Assembly: GCA_900088475.1 (NCBI GenBank)
Contig: FLMG01001956.1
Span: 1-64,000 of the forward strand
From: Hyphochytrium catenoides
Taxonomy: Eukaryota; Sar; Hyphochytriomycetes; Hyphochytriales; Hyphochytriaceae
Reading direction: 5' to 3'
DNA: 64,000 nucleotides
The notes below the pieces were generated by a model that saw nothing but the letters and a program-made list of their open reading frames with translations, was not told where the DNA came from and made no database searches. The position numbers were made by a program, and so were the translations under genes. Shown piece after piece: positions 22,839-32,500 of this stretch. Within the stretch, counting starts at the first letter, position 1. Each line of letters starts with the position of its first letter.

Positions 22839-23381
22839 TAACTTCCCCTCTCCTGAGCACTGGCTCACAACATCGCCATAAAACTATCTACCAACCTCAG
22901 CAATGGTTCTCCTGAATCTTGCATTCGACTGGCCCTTCTCTTCTTCTCTGCAACACTTACCCAACCCAAGGCGAGCGCTGAGTCTCTCTCAATGACTCCG
23001 TCCTACCAAGGGCGCTAGGTAGGACCTTAGTCCTTCCTTATACCATCACCATGAGGCACCAAATGGGATGGGAGATTGTAAGAGACAGAGGAGAAAGATG
23101 GCTTTGCTTTCTCCCCACTTAGATTTTGAAGCCGTTAAACGTGATCAATATAGGTCTTCATCTAGAGTCTGGTAACTACACTTCTGCCGTTGAGGCTACG
23201 GGTAGCTAGTACACTCTGCAAAGATTCCTGCACTTTCTGCGGTTCCTCCCCTCTTTATCCTCTCTTGCTTTCTCTTGGCTCAAGCTGAGCCTAATGATCT
23301 AACCTGTCTTCTCGTTTTCCCCCGCGTGAAGCACTGTGTCGTTTGTTTTTCTCCGCTACGCACGGAAGAAGTAGGAGCTCT
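22839..23381. other. Intergenic, convergent 3' ends
   Basis: The lipidated-protein gene (+) and the TOM22-like gene (-) converge here. No reading frame or repeat of note was seen. Confidence 0.5.
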
Positions 23382-24175
23382 CTAACGCTTGAGGGTTCTA
23401 TACTTCTCTGAGTCAACGTTGTATCCTGCCTCCCTGAGTTGCTGGATGGTAGCGCCATTTCTTATTGCGTCCGCGATTTGCCGCTCATGTTCCTCTTGCA
23501 TTACAGCGGCTCTATCCCTCTGTGACAGGGAAGGGTAAACAGAGGCTAGTTACTGATGGGCTCATGATACTACGAGACACCTCTAACAGTCATTGTCGTG
23601 CCTGGAAGGTATGTCTCTGATGCCCGTCTTGTTCAACATAACCATAAATGCCGTATTTTTGTGCTTTTACTGATGAGGATCTACCTCCTTCCCTTCAAAT
23701 GACAGCTTCAGGTCCATTCCCTTCTAGAGCCATTTCAGGCTCTACATAGTCCTCTGCTTCGTCGGCCCCATTCTCGCTACCTCACTACCTCTCCCGCAGA
23801 GATTGGCACCACTTACCTCCAATAAATAGGGGATGCCGACAATGGCAAAAATTGTTGCAGTTACCCAAAGTGTCTTGCCACCAAACCGGATGAGCTGTGC
23901 ACGCGGATCATGTTAGGACGAGAATACTGAGCGTCCGACGACGTTGATGTCCCTTACCCCTTTTGTCGTGTTGATCATCCAGCGGTAGCGTCTCTTCCAT
24001 TCTGCGCTTAATAAAGGACCCATTGGTAAGCCAAATAGCTGTGGATAGGCCGTAAAACAGGGTAAGCTCATGGCAATGTAGGTCACCTAAACGAACTGCA
24101 TCCTACCCATCCACGAGGCTTCTTATCTTTTTCATCGTCATCTTGTAGGCGTTGAAGCGCTCTTCCTACAGGCAT
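23382..24175 (-). CDS. Small single-pass membrane protein, TOM22-like (mitochondrial import receptor)
   Basis: Four coding exons on the minus strand (24175-24107, 24086-23958, 23894-23817, 23519-23382) are all in phase 0 and give 137 aa. The N-terminal half ends in a basic patch ('SAEWKRRYRWMINTTKG'). One membrane segment lies at about residues 75-90 ('LWVTATIFAIVGIPYLL', with the mid-membrane Pro typical of TOM22). A charged tail of about 45 residues follows ('RDRAAVMQEEHERQI'). The layout and the segment 'RFGGKTLW ... E.....Q.E' resemble TOM22 family members, which sit in the mitochondrial outer membrane and receive precursors. The identity rests on a weak resemblance and could be wrong. 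The first intron is only 20 nt; without removing it, the frame stops at once. Confidence 0.6.
24087..24106 (-). other. Candidate 20-nt spliceosomal intron
   Basis: Within the TOM22-like gene the minus strand reads TGG|gtaggatgcagttcgtttag|GTG. It has GT at the donor and TTTAG at the acceptor. Removal restores a frame that continues through three further exons; retention gives a TGA just after the acceptor. Confidence 0.55.
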
Positions 24176-24308
24176 CTTCCCTTCCTCCTTTCGTTACCCT
24201 TTCTTTCTTATAATAGACGTACACCGTGTTATGGGCAGATGCGTAGAGCAGAACTGATCTCACAAAGCTGTTGATGGGGATCACGTTCAAGGATGGGCGA
24301 GCGAAGCT

Positions 24309-24509
24309 TCAGCTTTGATCTTCACCAAGACTCAGAAGTTTTCTGAAGCTCATTACAAAGCTTCCGCGTTTTCGCTGGACGAGACAAGCGGCAGAGAATG
24401 ATCCGTGCTCCTGGGGGAGGTTCAAGCACTCAAAGAGTAATTTCCCATTTTCGAAGTGATAAAATAGCGAAATCTCCGTTGTACGGCAGGAAGACCTTAC
24501 AAACAGCAT
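24309..24509 (-). CDS. Small unrecognised ORF (66 aa)
   Basis: The ORF runs from ATG at 24509 to TGA at 24309. Its composition is protein-like ('FYHFENGKLLFECLNLPQEH') and it ends 'LLSLGEDQS'. An acceptor-like 'cacgtag' lies directly before the ATG, so this may be the last exon of a gene extending toward 24760, where another Ser/Pro-rich reading frame is seen. No family was recognised. Confidence 0.3.
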   Translation of the reverse strand: MLFVRSSCRTTEISLFYHFENGKLLFECLNLPQEHGSFSAACLVQRKRGSFVMSFRKLLSLGEDQS

Positions 24510-24810
24510 CTACGTGAACGTACGCACACCGGGAAGAGAAACGCTGCTGTGCTGTCAGAAAAGTCTTCAGACTTCATTCTGAAGCCCGCGCGCCTGGCTC
24601 TGTAAGAAGAGACACAAAGAGAGTCCAAAGATGTGGAAAAGGTGTGACCATGGCAGCTGAAGATTTGACAGTGCGTCGTAGCTCTCAAAGCGTGGGACTT
24701 GCCGTTTGCGAAAGGTGTAGACGGCTTGCGCAGTGCTGCTGAGGGCTGAGGGTCGCTGGACGAGTTACACTTAGGCTGTCGTGCCTAATTGTTGGTACAG
24801 CAAGCTCTGA

Positions 24811-25330
24811 TCACGTTTTAACCTCTTTCCCCAACGAAAGCATGAGCTCTCCTGGTCGAGGGCTAACGTCATACGTGTGAATGCAAAGCAATAGGACGGA
24901 AGACTGAAGCTCGTTCACGTCAATGGGGAACACAGCTACCTCTTCTAGGATCTTGGAGGCTGGGACTAGTCGAGCCGAAGAGATAGACACTTCTGGGCGT
25001 GATGGCCGAACCAGAGTCCTCTCGATGACAATGGCAGGTAGAGAGGGCGGAAGCTTGCGATTGAGTTCCACATACACACAAAGTTGATATGCTCGCTATG
25101 TCGGTGTCGAGACTTCTTGTCCAGTCAGATAAATCACCCCTTCCTTCCTCTGGTCCCGTGGTGCAGACCTTCAAAACCAGCCATACATTATTCCTGGCAA
25201 CCGTGCCTACACCCCACAACAAATGCAAACTCTGTATCAGACAGGACACAGACCTGACATGGCCTTTTTGCCTTTCCAGAGTCGAATGGTAATCTCGGAT
25301 AGAGTTGAGGTCCTTGGAATGTACTAGCAC
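24811..25330 (-). CDS. Unrecognised minus-strand gene (uncertain exon joins)
   Basis: The last 80 codons are clearly protein-like: 'VELNRKLPPSLPAIVIERT', then 'ILEEVAVFPIDVNELQSSVL', ending 'LSLGKEVKT' with the stop at 24811-24813. Upstream, two different frames both look partly coding (about 25330-25080), so an intron or a frame error lies near 25080-25110. One reading needs an 18-nt intron ending in 'gacatag'. The alternating hydrophobic pattern suggests a beta-rich fold, but I cannot name it. It is divergent from the RING gene that starts at 25548. Confidence 0.4.
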
Positions 25331-25547
25331 TCCAGCTTAGTTTTCCTTTCCAAAGTCGCTCCGATCTTCTATGTCTCTTTGCTTGTCTTATTTATCTCTT
25401 TCTGTTTTATCTCCTCTCGCGTAGCTCCAGCACTTCTTTTTCTTCTCCCTTGGTGCTCCGTCCTTCAACCGTAAAACAATTCGCTTGTTCAGGCCTTATC
25501 TAAGGTCTAACTCAACGTTGAACCTCTAGGCCAGACAGCCTCCTGCC

Positions 25548-27087
25548 ATGCAGCCCACTTTGACTATAAAGAATGAAGTCAACGTTTCTAAGAAGTCCGT
25601 TCAATTACATCCTGCAGAGAGTGTGGATGATAAAATAGGAGACAAGTAGGGCCATTACTCTCTTTTGGACTCCCCTGGCGGAGTTTTGGGCCTCACGTGC
25701 TCTTTCTTCATCACTTTTCTTTAGCCTATCCCTTTCATCAACCGCTTCGCCGACCGAGACTGACGCAAAAATGGCATTTGTGTCACACTAGATATTATCT
25801 CTCATTCGCCTTCGATACCAATAAACCCTGCCGTGTATCGTTATACTTTCAGGCAGAGGAGACAGTAAAGGACGGTCAGCTTCGGTAGGTGAAAGATTAT
25901 AAGCTCCTTATCTTATCTTTGTGCCTATGCATCGTCCGTTTTGCTTTCTAAAACCCCATGCGTGGGTCTATCCCCCTTCATCCACCCCTAGAAGACGCTT
26001 TTCACATCATTGACCAGCCCTCACGTAAACGCCTTCCTAAGTCCTTTCCAGTTTCTCTTCTGCAGTCTCTACCCCGGTGTTCTGGTACTTCACAGAGGGA
26101 ATGCAACAGACTTTTGACCAGCGACAGTGCCCGGAACTTCCTGCCCTAGACTTCACAGGACTTCAAGAAAATGAATTACTATATGACCTAGACTCCAAGC
26201 GCATACCCGTCGTTATCTATGTGGAAGCTCTTGCAGGTATTAAGACAAGAAAAAGTGTTGGGAGCTTCCACAGAGAGGGTTGACGCATTAGCGTGACGGG
26301 ATGTGAGGGCCCAAAGCGACTGTCAAGAGCACTCAACAAACAAGGGATGCGGTCTCAAATAGCAGCGCTGGGCTGCAAAAAGGAGACTAAGACTTAACAT
26401 CGAGCAGACGAAGCAGACCGAAAAGTCTTAGGATCTCAAGCCACATACCTCAACCTACTGCGAAGTCCTGGTGGACGACTTGTGGCCCAGGTAGCAAAGC
26501 AGAAAATTGCAGTAAGTGAACATGCTCTTCCCCTTACCTCTCGCCACTTCTCTCTCGCAGTGACGGACGTCCCGTTCCTGCAGAACTCTTTTTGTCCTGC
26601 CTCAAATAACCGCTTTTCTCAACAGGTGGATGGCCACTCTTATGAGCTGCAGGAGATCTACGGTCTAGATGCCAACGAGAAGGTTGACATGACCAACCCA
26701 GCGGGAAGTGACTGCGTGATTTGCTTTTCAGAAAAAAGGGATACAACGGTGCTCCCATGTCGGTAGGATATACATTCTCTTCCATCGTACAAGGTGTTCT
26801 TATGAAGCTGTGAACCTCACCACGTTTATCCCAGTCATATGTGCCTCTGTAGCTATTGCGCTCAACAGCTGCGAACGATCCGCACTGACGTCTTTCGCTG
26901 TCCCATCTGCCGGTGTTTGGTTGAGTCACTGCTGCAAATTCAGCCAGCAGAAGGGAAAAGTGGCCAGCAGACGGACTCAGATCCAGGGTGGCCAAGCACG
27001 GATTCTAAGGGTAATGAGAAAGGACGTTACCCGGTCCCAATGAATGCCAGCCCTCCTAGGCCTTCTGAGACCACCATGAGTCTTTGA
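25548..27087 (+). CDS. MGRN1/LUL-type C3HC4 RING E3 ubiquitin ligase
   Basis: Six exons (25548-25645, 25792-25884, 26052-26236, 26432-26511, 26626-26762, 26835-27087) join in phase to give 281 aa. The first 150 residues match the 'domain associated with RING' of MGRN1, RNF157 and plant LUL/LOG2: 'IKNEVNVSKKSVQL', 'YYLSFAFDTNKPCRVSLYF' and the hallmark 'VDGHSYELQEIYGLD'. A RING finger of the MGRN1 type follows: 'CVICFSEKRDTTVLPCRH', 'MCLCSYCAQQL', 'CPICRCLVESLLQIQP'. All eight zinc ligands are present. These enzymes ubiquitinate membrane-traffic and receptor-related targets, with substrates depending on lineage. Many relatives start with a myristoylated MG sequence, which is missing from this model, so an upstream non-recognised exon is possible. 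The C-terminal tail is short and disordered. Confidence 0.85.
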
Positions 27088-27378
27088 ACAGCAGTGCTTT
27101 TGCCTGTGAACTAGTCCCTCCAAGTACCATTTGTCTTCTGTTTCCACCACCATGTTTTTTCTCTGTTATGTGCACCATGGCGAACTAGGCACATTTGTCT
27201 CTCCCTCCGTCCCATTCTTAATGACGCGTTGGCTTGCTATGCCATACTTTTGTTAGTACGTACATGGCGCGTCTCCACGTACGAAGTACTGAAATAACAC
27301 TAAATCAACAGGAAAAAGATTAGTAGGGACATCCAGCATGTATTATATTAGTCCAAGAAGTATAGCCTAGTATCACGC

Positions 27379-28807
27379 CTAGTATTGCGCCTTCTTTGCA
27401 GCCTCAAGAGCGAGAGCCTTCTCACGCTTCTCAAGACGTCTCTGAGTCTTCAGACCCATGACACCGCCGCCCCACTTGCGGTCAATGGAGTCATTGTACT
27501 GAGCCTTGAAGTTAGAAGCCAGAGTCTCAAGCTTGCTCTTGTCCTCCTTGGTAACGGCGGTGAGAGCAACAGCGGTGGCATTCTTCTTGTGGACCAGAGT
27601 ACCAAGGCGAGCCTTGCCCTTAACGATGCAGTATGGGACGCCCATCTTTCTGCACAGAGCAGGGAGCCAGACAACAAGCTCCACAGGGTCGACATCGTGG
27701 GCAATAACAACCAGCTTTGCCTTCTTGTTCTCAACAAGGTAGGTGATGTGGTTGAGGCCGTACTTCAGCACTGGAGGAGGAGCCGTGGAGGCATCCTTCT
27801 TCTGGGTCTTGTCGACGGCGGCGTTCTTGAGACGGTCCTTCTTCTCTGCCTTCGTCTCAGGCTTGTACTTGACCAGAAGCTTGAACAGGTCAGTCGCCTG
27901 GTTCTTGTCCAGAGCCTTGGAGAACTGGTTCAGCGCAGGAGGAACCTTAAGGCGCTGCTTCAAGATCTTGCGCTGGCGCTGGAGGCGGATGTACCTTGGC
28001 CATCTCACGAAGCGGGAGAGGTCGGTCTTGTGCTGTAAGCGCAAAAGGAGGAAAGCGAAGAAGACGGAGCATGAGCCACTCTGCCAAAGACGTTACTAAA
28101 GAGAAGTTAGTTGCAGGAGCTGCTGCCTCTCACTTCCGGAATGTTTCACATGTGTTGCATCGCCTGATGGCGATCACCCTCGTCACGTCCAACCAAAGAT
28201 GTCTCGCGCTTGGCTGAGACACAGTGGAACCACTGATTTGTATCATTGCGGGGTGGGAGACCGCTAGACGCACAACATGACACTGACTCTGTGTCCATCT
28301 GCCCGAGACTGCCGAATGGGAAGCTCTAGGGGTACAGAAGGGGTCGCACTCTGCCCAGGTTCAAGCTGAGTGGACCAAGAGGCTCAGGTCAAGCGGGTGG
28401 CATGGAAACGCTCACAAGTTTGTGTCATTGCGGAGTGAGGCAGCCGCTAGATGGAGAAGACGATGATTCGTCGCGACAATACTCGTCCCATAAAGGTCAG
28501 AATAGTGTATACGCGATACGTATGCAAACGTCTCCCATCCTGCTATTCTATCATTGCGGGCAGGATGTTCCACCCCGCTAGTAAGGAAGCTCATCGTACC
28601 CTAATGTCACCACCAACACGGAAGTTGCGTGGGGTGGAGGCGAAGAGAGGGCTTGGCTTCACAGCCTTCTTCTTGGGGGCCGCGGCGGGCGCCTTCTTCA
28701 CAACCTTCTTGGACGGCTACGAGAAAAGAACAGCAAGGACAGAGAAGGGTTATTACTTCCTCTCACTTTACAGACCAAAAGACAGCCTATAATCTCCTTA
28801 TTACCAT
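27379..28807 (-). CDS. RPL7A: 60S ribosomal protein eL8 (L7a)
   Basis: Three coding exons on the minus strand (28807-28805, 28716-28600, 28032-27379) give 257 aa. The protein aligns by eye along its length with animal RPL7A: '[19 protein letters not shown]', '[19 protein letters not shown]', '[20 protein letters not shown]'. It is the archaeal L7Ae-related component of the large subunit, acting in the cytosol. The first coding exon is just the ATG, followed at once by gtaata; the next exon opens '[17 protein letters not shown]', the usual basic tail. The second intron (28033-28599, 567 nt) is unusually long for this window and holds three copies of an element (see the repeat entry). Ribosomal-protein introns often host small nucleolar RNAs. 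Confidence 0.92.
28232..28595. repeat. Triplicated element inside eL8 intron 2
   Basis: Three diverged copies share the core 'tcattgcgg' followed 10-20 bases later by 'ccgctag', at about 28243-28268, 28425-28451 and 28549-28581. The first two also share a preceding 'tggaa' and 'tttgt(a/g)tcattgcgg' context. Local inverted repeats are visible (for example gtctc...gagac at 28201-28220). An intronic non-coding RNA cluster is possible, but I could not place canonical C/D or H/ACA boxes in all copies. Confidence 0.55.
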
Positions 28808-29553
28808 GGTGTCTGGCGTGATCTTCCAGTGCTGGATCTGGCAAGAACTTCAATTGTCCTTGTCCTTGAGCCTCAGCGGAGCGGTGCTTTCCAGCGCCCA
28901 GCGAGACAGCAGCAAAGCCATCAGTGGCGCGGTGGCGGCGGCCACTGAAGATGCCGCTGAGCCACCATCCATTCCTCATGCCACACCTCGTATGGAGGCT
29001 CTACAAATACGCAGTAATATTTAGGTGCAACTCTGACAATCACCCAAAGTTGTGGAAGACCACTACAGAGCCATTCTCGATCTGAAGGCTTGTATTCCCT
29101 GTAGGAGATAGCTATATACCGGATAACTGTTAGGCCTGTAAAACCCTTCTCAACATGGGTGGATGAAGATTTCTGGAAGATTTTTTATTGAAAAGTAGTT
29201 CCTCGAGATGGTTTTGCCGATTCTCTTTTTTGAAGGTTCTTCCCGCCGATACCATCGTCAGTAGCGCTAACATAGTATACTGGTGATCAAGAGGTCAATA
29301 GAAGGGTAAAGATCTGAAGCTGATGAGCGTTAGGGCCTCATGAAGAGTTAGCGCATATAATGGGATTGCGAGGGGCTATTGTGACGTATTTTGATGGTGC
29401 TCTAATAGTGCGTACAGTTAGGTGGGAGAGATGACCAGAACTTGCCGGATTCATAACGGAGACACTTGAACTAAACGAAGCGGGACTAGTCTCCATGATG
29501 CTTTAATTTAGCAGCAAAATAGCGTTAGCAGCATAGTGCGTACTTGTAAGGAA
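28808..29553. other. Intergenic between eL8 (upstream side) and UBA1 (3' side)
   Basis: Both neighbours are on the minus strand, so this holds the eL8 promoter/5' UTR and the UBA1 3' UTR. No ORF or RNA gene was recognised. The region 29040-29460 is relatively AT-rich. Confidence 0.45.
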
Positions 29554-32500
29554 CTAGAATCGGTAGACGATGGTTGGCACTTTGCATGGTTCTTCGTTGT
29601 CATCGATGCAGCTAACTTGCAGCTGTACCAGCCTTGCATCGTCAGGCAGAACGACATCGATGACAGCCGCATAGCGCTCTCTGATCCAGTCAACTAGTCT
29701 CTCATCTAACTTGGAGTCATAAAGCTTCTGTAACTCTGGTTTCCATGGCTCTCTGTCGTATAGCATGTTACCGCTGACGGCTGCATAGCGCGAGTCTTCG
29801 GACGAGAGTTCAGCCGCCTTGTGAAATAGAAGCGAGACGCTAAGACCTGTCTTCGCCTTAAATCTATCCAAGAACTCCCTAAGGGTCACGTCTCCTTCGA
29901 TTAAAGTCTACGATGCAAGCTAGAGTCAGCAACCAACCTTGTTCACTAACGAGGAACTGAGTTAACAAGAAGAGAGACACGGAGAAAGGGTTGATGACCA
30001 AGGTGCCTCACTTCCTCTGCCTATATCTGTGCCTCGGCCCTCTCACCAGGCTTGGAATAGCGACAAATGTAGCAAGATGAGGCTGACCATAGGACCGAAG
30101 CTTTAAAGCGTAAGGCACCTTACCTTGTCCCACTTGGTGAACTTGGGTGGAATGCACCGCACCTCCGTCATTTCTATAGGATCATACTCGTCCTTAGCCT
30201 GCTCTGGTGGAGCTGGCTCTTGCATAAGGTAGAGGTTTAGTCCCAAGTTGTTTGACGAATCTTTATAAGCCTCTAGCTTCTTTTTCTGCAAGAGCTTCAG
30301 CAGCTGAAAGTGTCACGGCCAGGGGAGAAGAGGAGCCCATTATTAATATGTAGAGGCAGGAGTAAAGTTAGGAGAGAAAACCCTAACCTACGTTCTCAGG
30401 CCACAAGTGTAAACTGCGACAGGTGAACAGGAGTTGAAGGAAGGCAAGAAAGAACGAAAGACAGAGAAAGGGGGAACAAATCCCTATCGTGCTGGCAATA
30501 CTTCCGAGTGCTCACCTCCATCATCACCAGGCCGCACACTGAGGCGGTGGTGGTCGCAATGGCAGGGATGATCTTCCCTGCAATGAGCTTCACCCTGTGT
30601 CGAGGAACTTCTCTAATGCGGTAGTTCCATGCGCGCAGATTAGCTGCAGCAGTGATAAAGTCGATGTGGAAATTCAGGTCCTGATCCTTCTCAAAATCTG
30701 CTGCCTCAAAAGATAGGCCTACCGCCACAGGAGAGGGCAGAAGGGTCACGATGGAGCAGTAAGCGACAAGTTGCTGGAAAAAAGTAGCCAATGACAAAGT
30801 GACTGGCACATAGGTTTATCAAGAAAGACTCTATCAGAAAGTACCTGTGATAATCATGGAAGCAGGAGTCAAGAAGGCATAAGCAACGGACAAAGTGAGG
30901 TCCTACCATTGAGATTCAGTTGCTCTAGTTCCTTAACTAGATCCTTTAGCGCTTCGTTCTCGTCCACGCCGTCTCCTTTCTCGCCATCTCCTTCTTCTTC
31001 CTCTTCTTCGTCCACCTTGATTTTTTCACTTGACGGGATGAACGCCGGGGTATCCAGTTTTCCCAGGATAGAGGAGACGAACTCATGGCTCCTCCACGGG
31101 GAAGAGGGGGACACGAGTTCTACCTCGGGAGACGGTTGAAGGCCATAGGAGACAGCAAGGAGATTGGCAGTGGCAATAATAAGGTCCAAGTGCTCCTGCT
31201 GAGACAGATCGAATTCTGCTGCCTAGAGAACAGCACAGGAGTCTTGGTCAATGTGATGACCCTCATAAACATCCTCCAGCGCTCTACTATCGCATGCCCA
31301 TTCCTTTCCTATGGACGTAGCCTCTGGCCTTTTGTCCGGGGCGTAAGCTATTCGTCTTGAGTAGGTCCATGCTCTCCTCCAAGCACTCCCTTTTTGACAT
31401 ACCTGAGGAAACCTCTTTGCGCCTGTCCAAAACTTTTCTCCCTTAGAGTTGACATGGTTCTCAGGGAAGTTATGTATGAGCTGGAGGATTCGATCTCTGA
31501 AGAGTGAGTGGAACAAGACAAATGCCTCTTCAACACATCGCTCAAACGTGACGCCTCGGGCCAGACTTAGCGCCTTTTTAATTTGTTTCAAGCGATTAAG
31601 CTCTTGTGAGACTTGGGCTGCTCCTAGCGAGGGGTTTGGATTTTCGAATGTCTTCTGACGAACCTGTCAAGACGCGAGCGAACGTGCTGAGTCCATACGG
31701 CTACAAACTGAAATATCAGCATCACCAATGGAAAGACAAAGGGGAGAAAAGAAAGAAGAACACCTGAGGGGATAGAGAGTAAACGTTCATTACTCTAGGG
31801 AGCTAGTTACGGAGGAAGAAAGCATGGCTGCTAAGACAGACATGAATAGACAGACATGAATGGAAGGGCTCGAGGTTTTAGGACACGTAAGGCTTAAAGG
31901 CTATCAGCCGCGTAAGGCTTGGAGGCTATCAGCCGCGGAAGGAAATTTAGGTTCGTAGAGGCTAGAGGCAATTGTCACCTCTGTAAGGAATTCCTCAGGG
32001 TTCTCCACAAACTTCTTCGCGTCTCCAGGAGGAGCAACGAAGAGGTCTTCAAACTGGGCACGCGCCCATTCAATACAATGTTCGACTGCAAAGTGGCAGG
32101 CAATTGAAAGCAAGGGTCGTTGAGAAGGTGGTCCTTTTGCTAGCATAAAAATTGTACGGTGTCGCATGCCCCCATTTCTGATGTTTGCCTACTCAATCCT
32201 TCTTCAATAGATTCATGGTAAGGAGGTCTTACTTAAGCTGGGGAAGTTCCTCAAAGTGCACATGGGAATATTGTCGTCGGCTGCATCCTTGGGCCCGTCT
32301 GCATAGCTTTGGGTCATGTGGGGAATGATTACCTATACGTGACAAACTTAGTCCTCTACATAAGATGCTTTCTATACAGAAGTAAAAGCTAGCAGGACCG
32401 TTAGAGCGCTACCTGCGCCAAAGTACTACTGGGGTTTACGCGGTGCGAAAGGTTTGGGCCAAACTGCAAAAATGAATTACTACCTGCACGTTGCATTTAG

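Noticed and set aside
27385-28038. 217-codon plus-strand ORF
   Set aside because: Exact antisense shadow of the eL8 coding exon.
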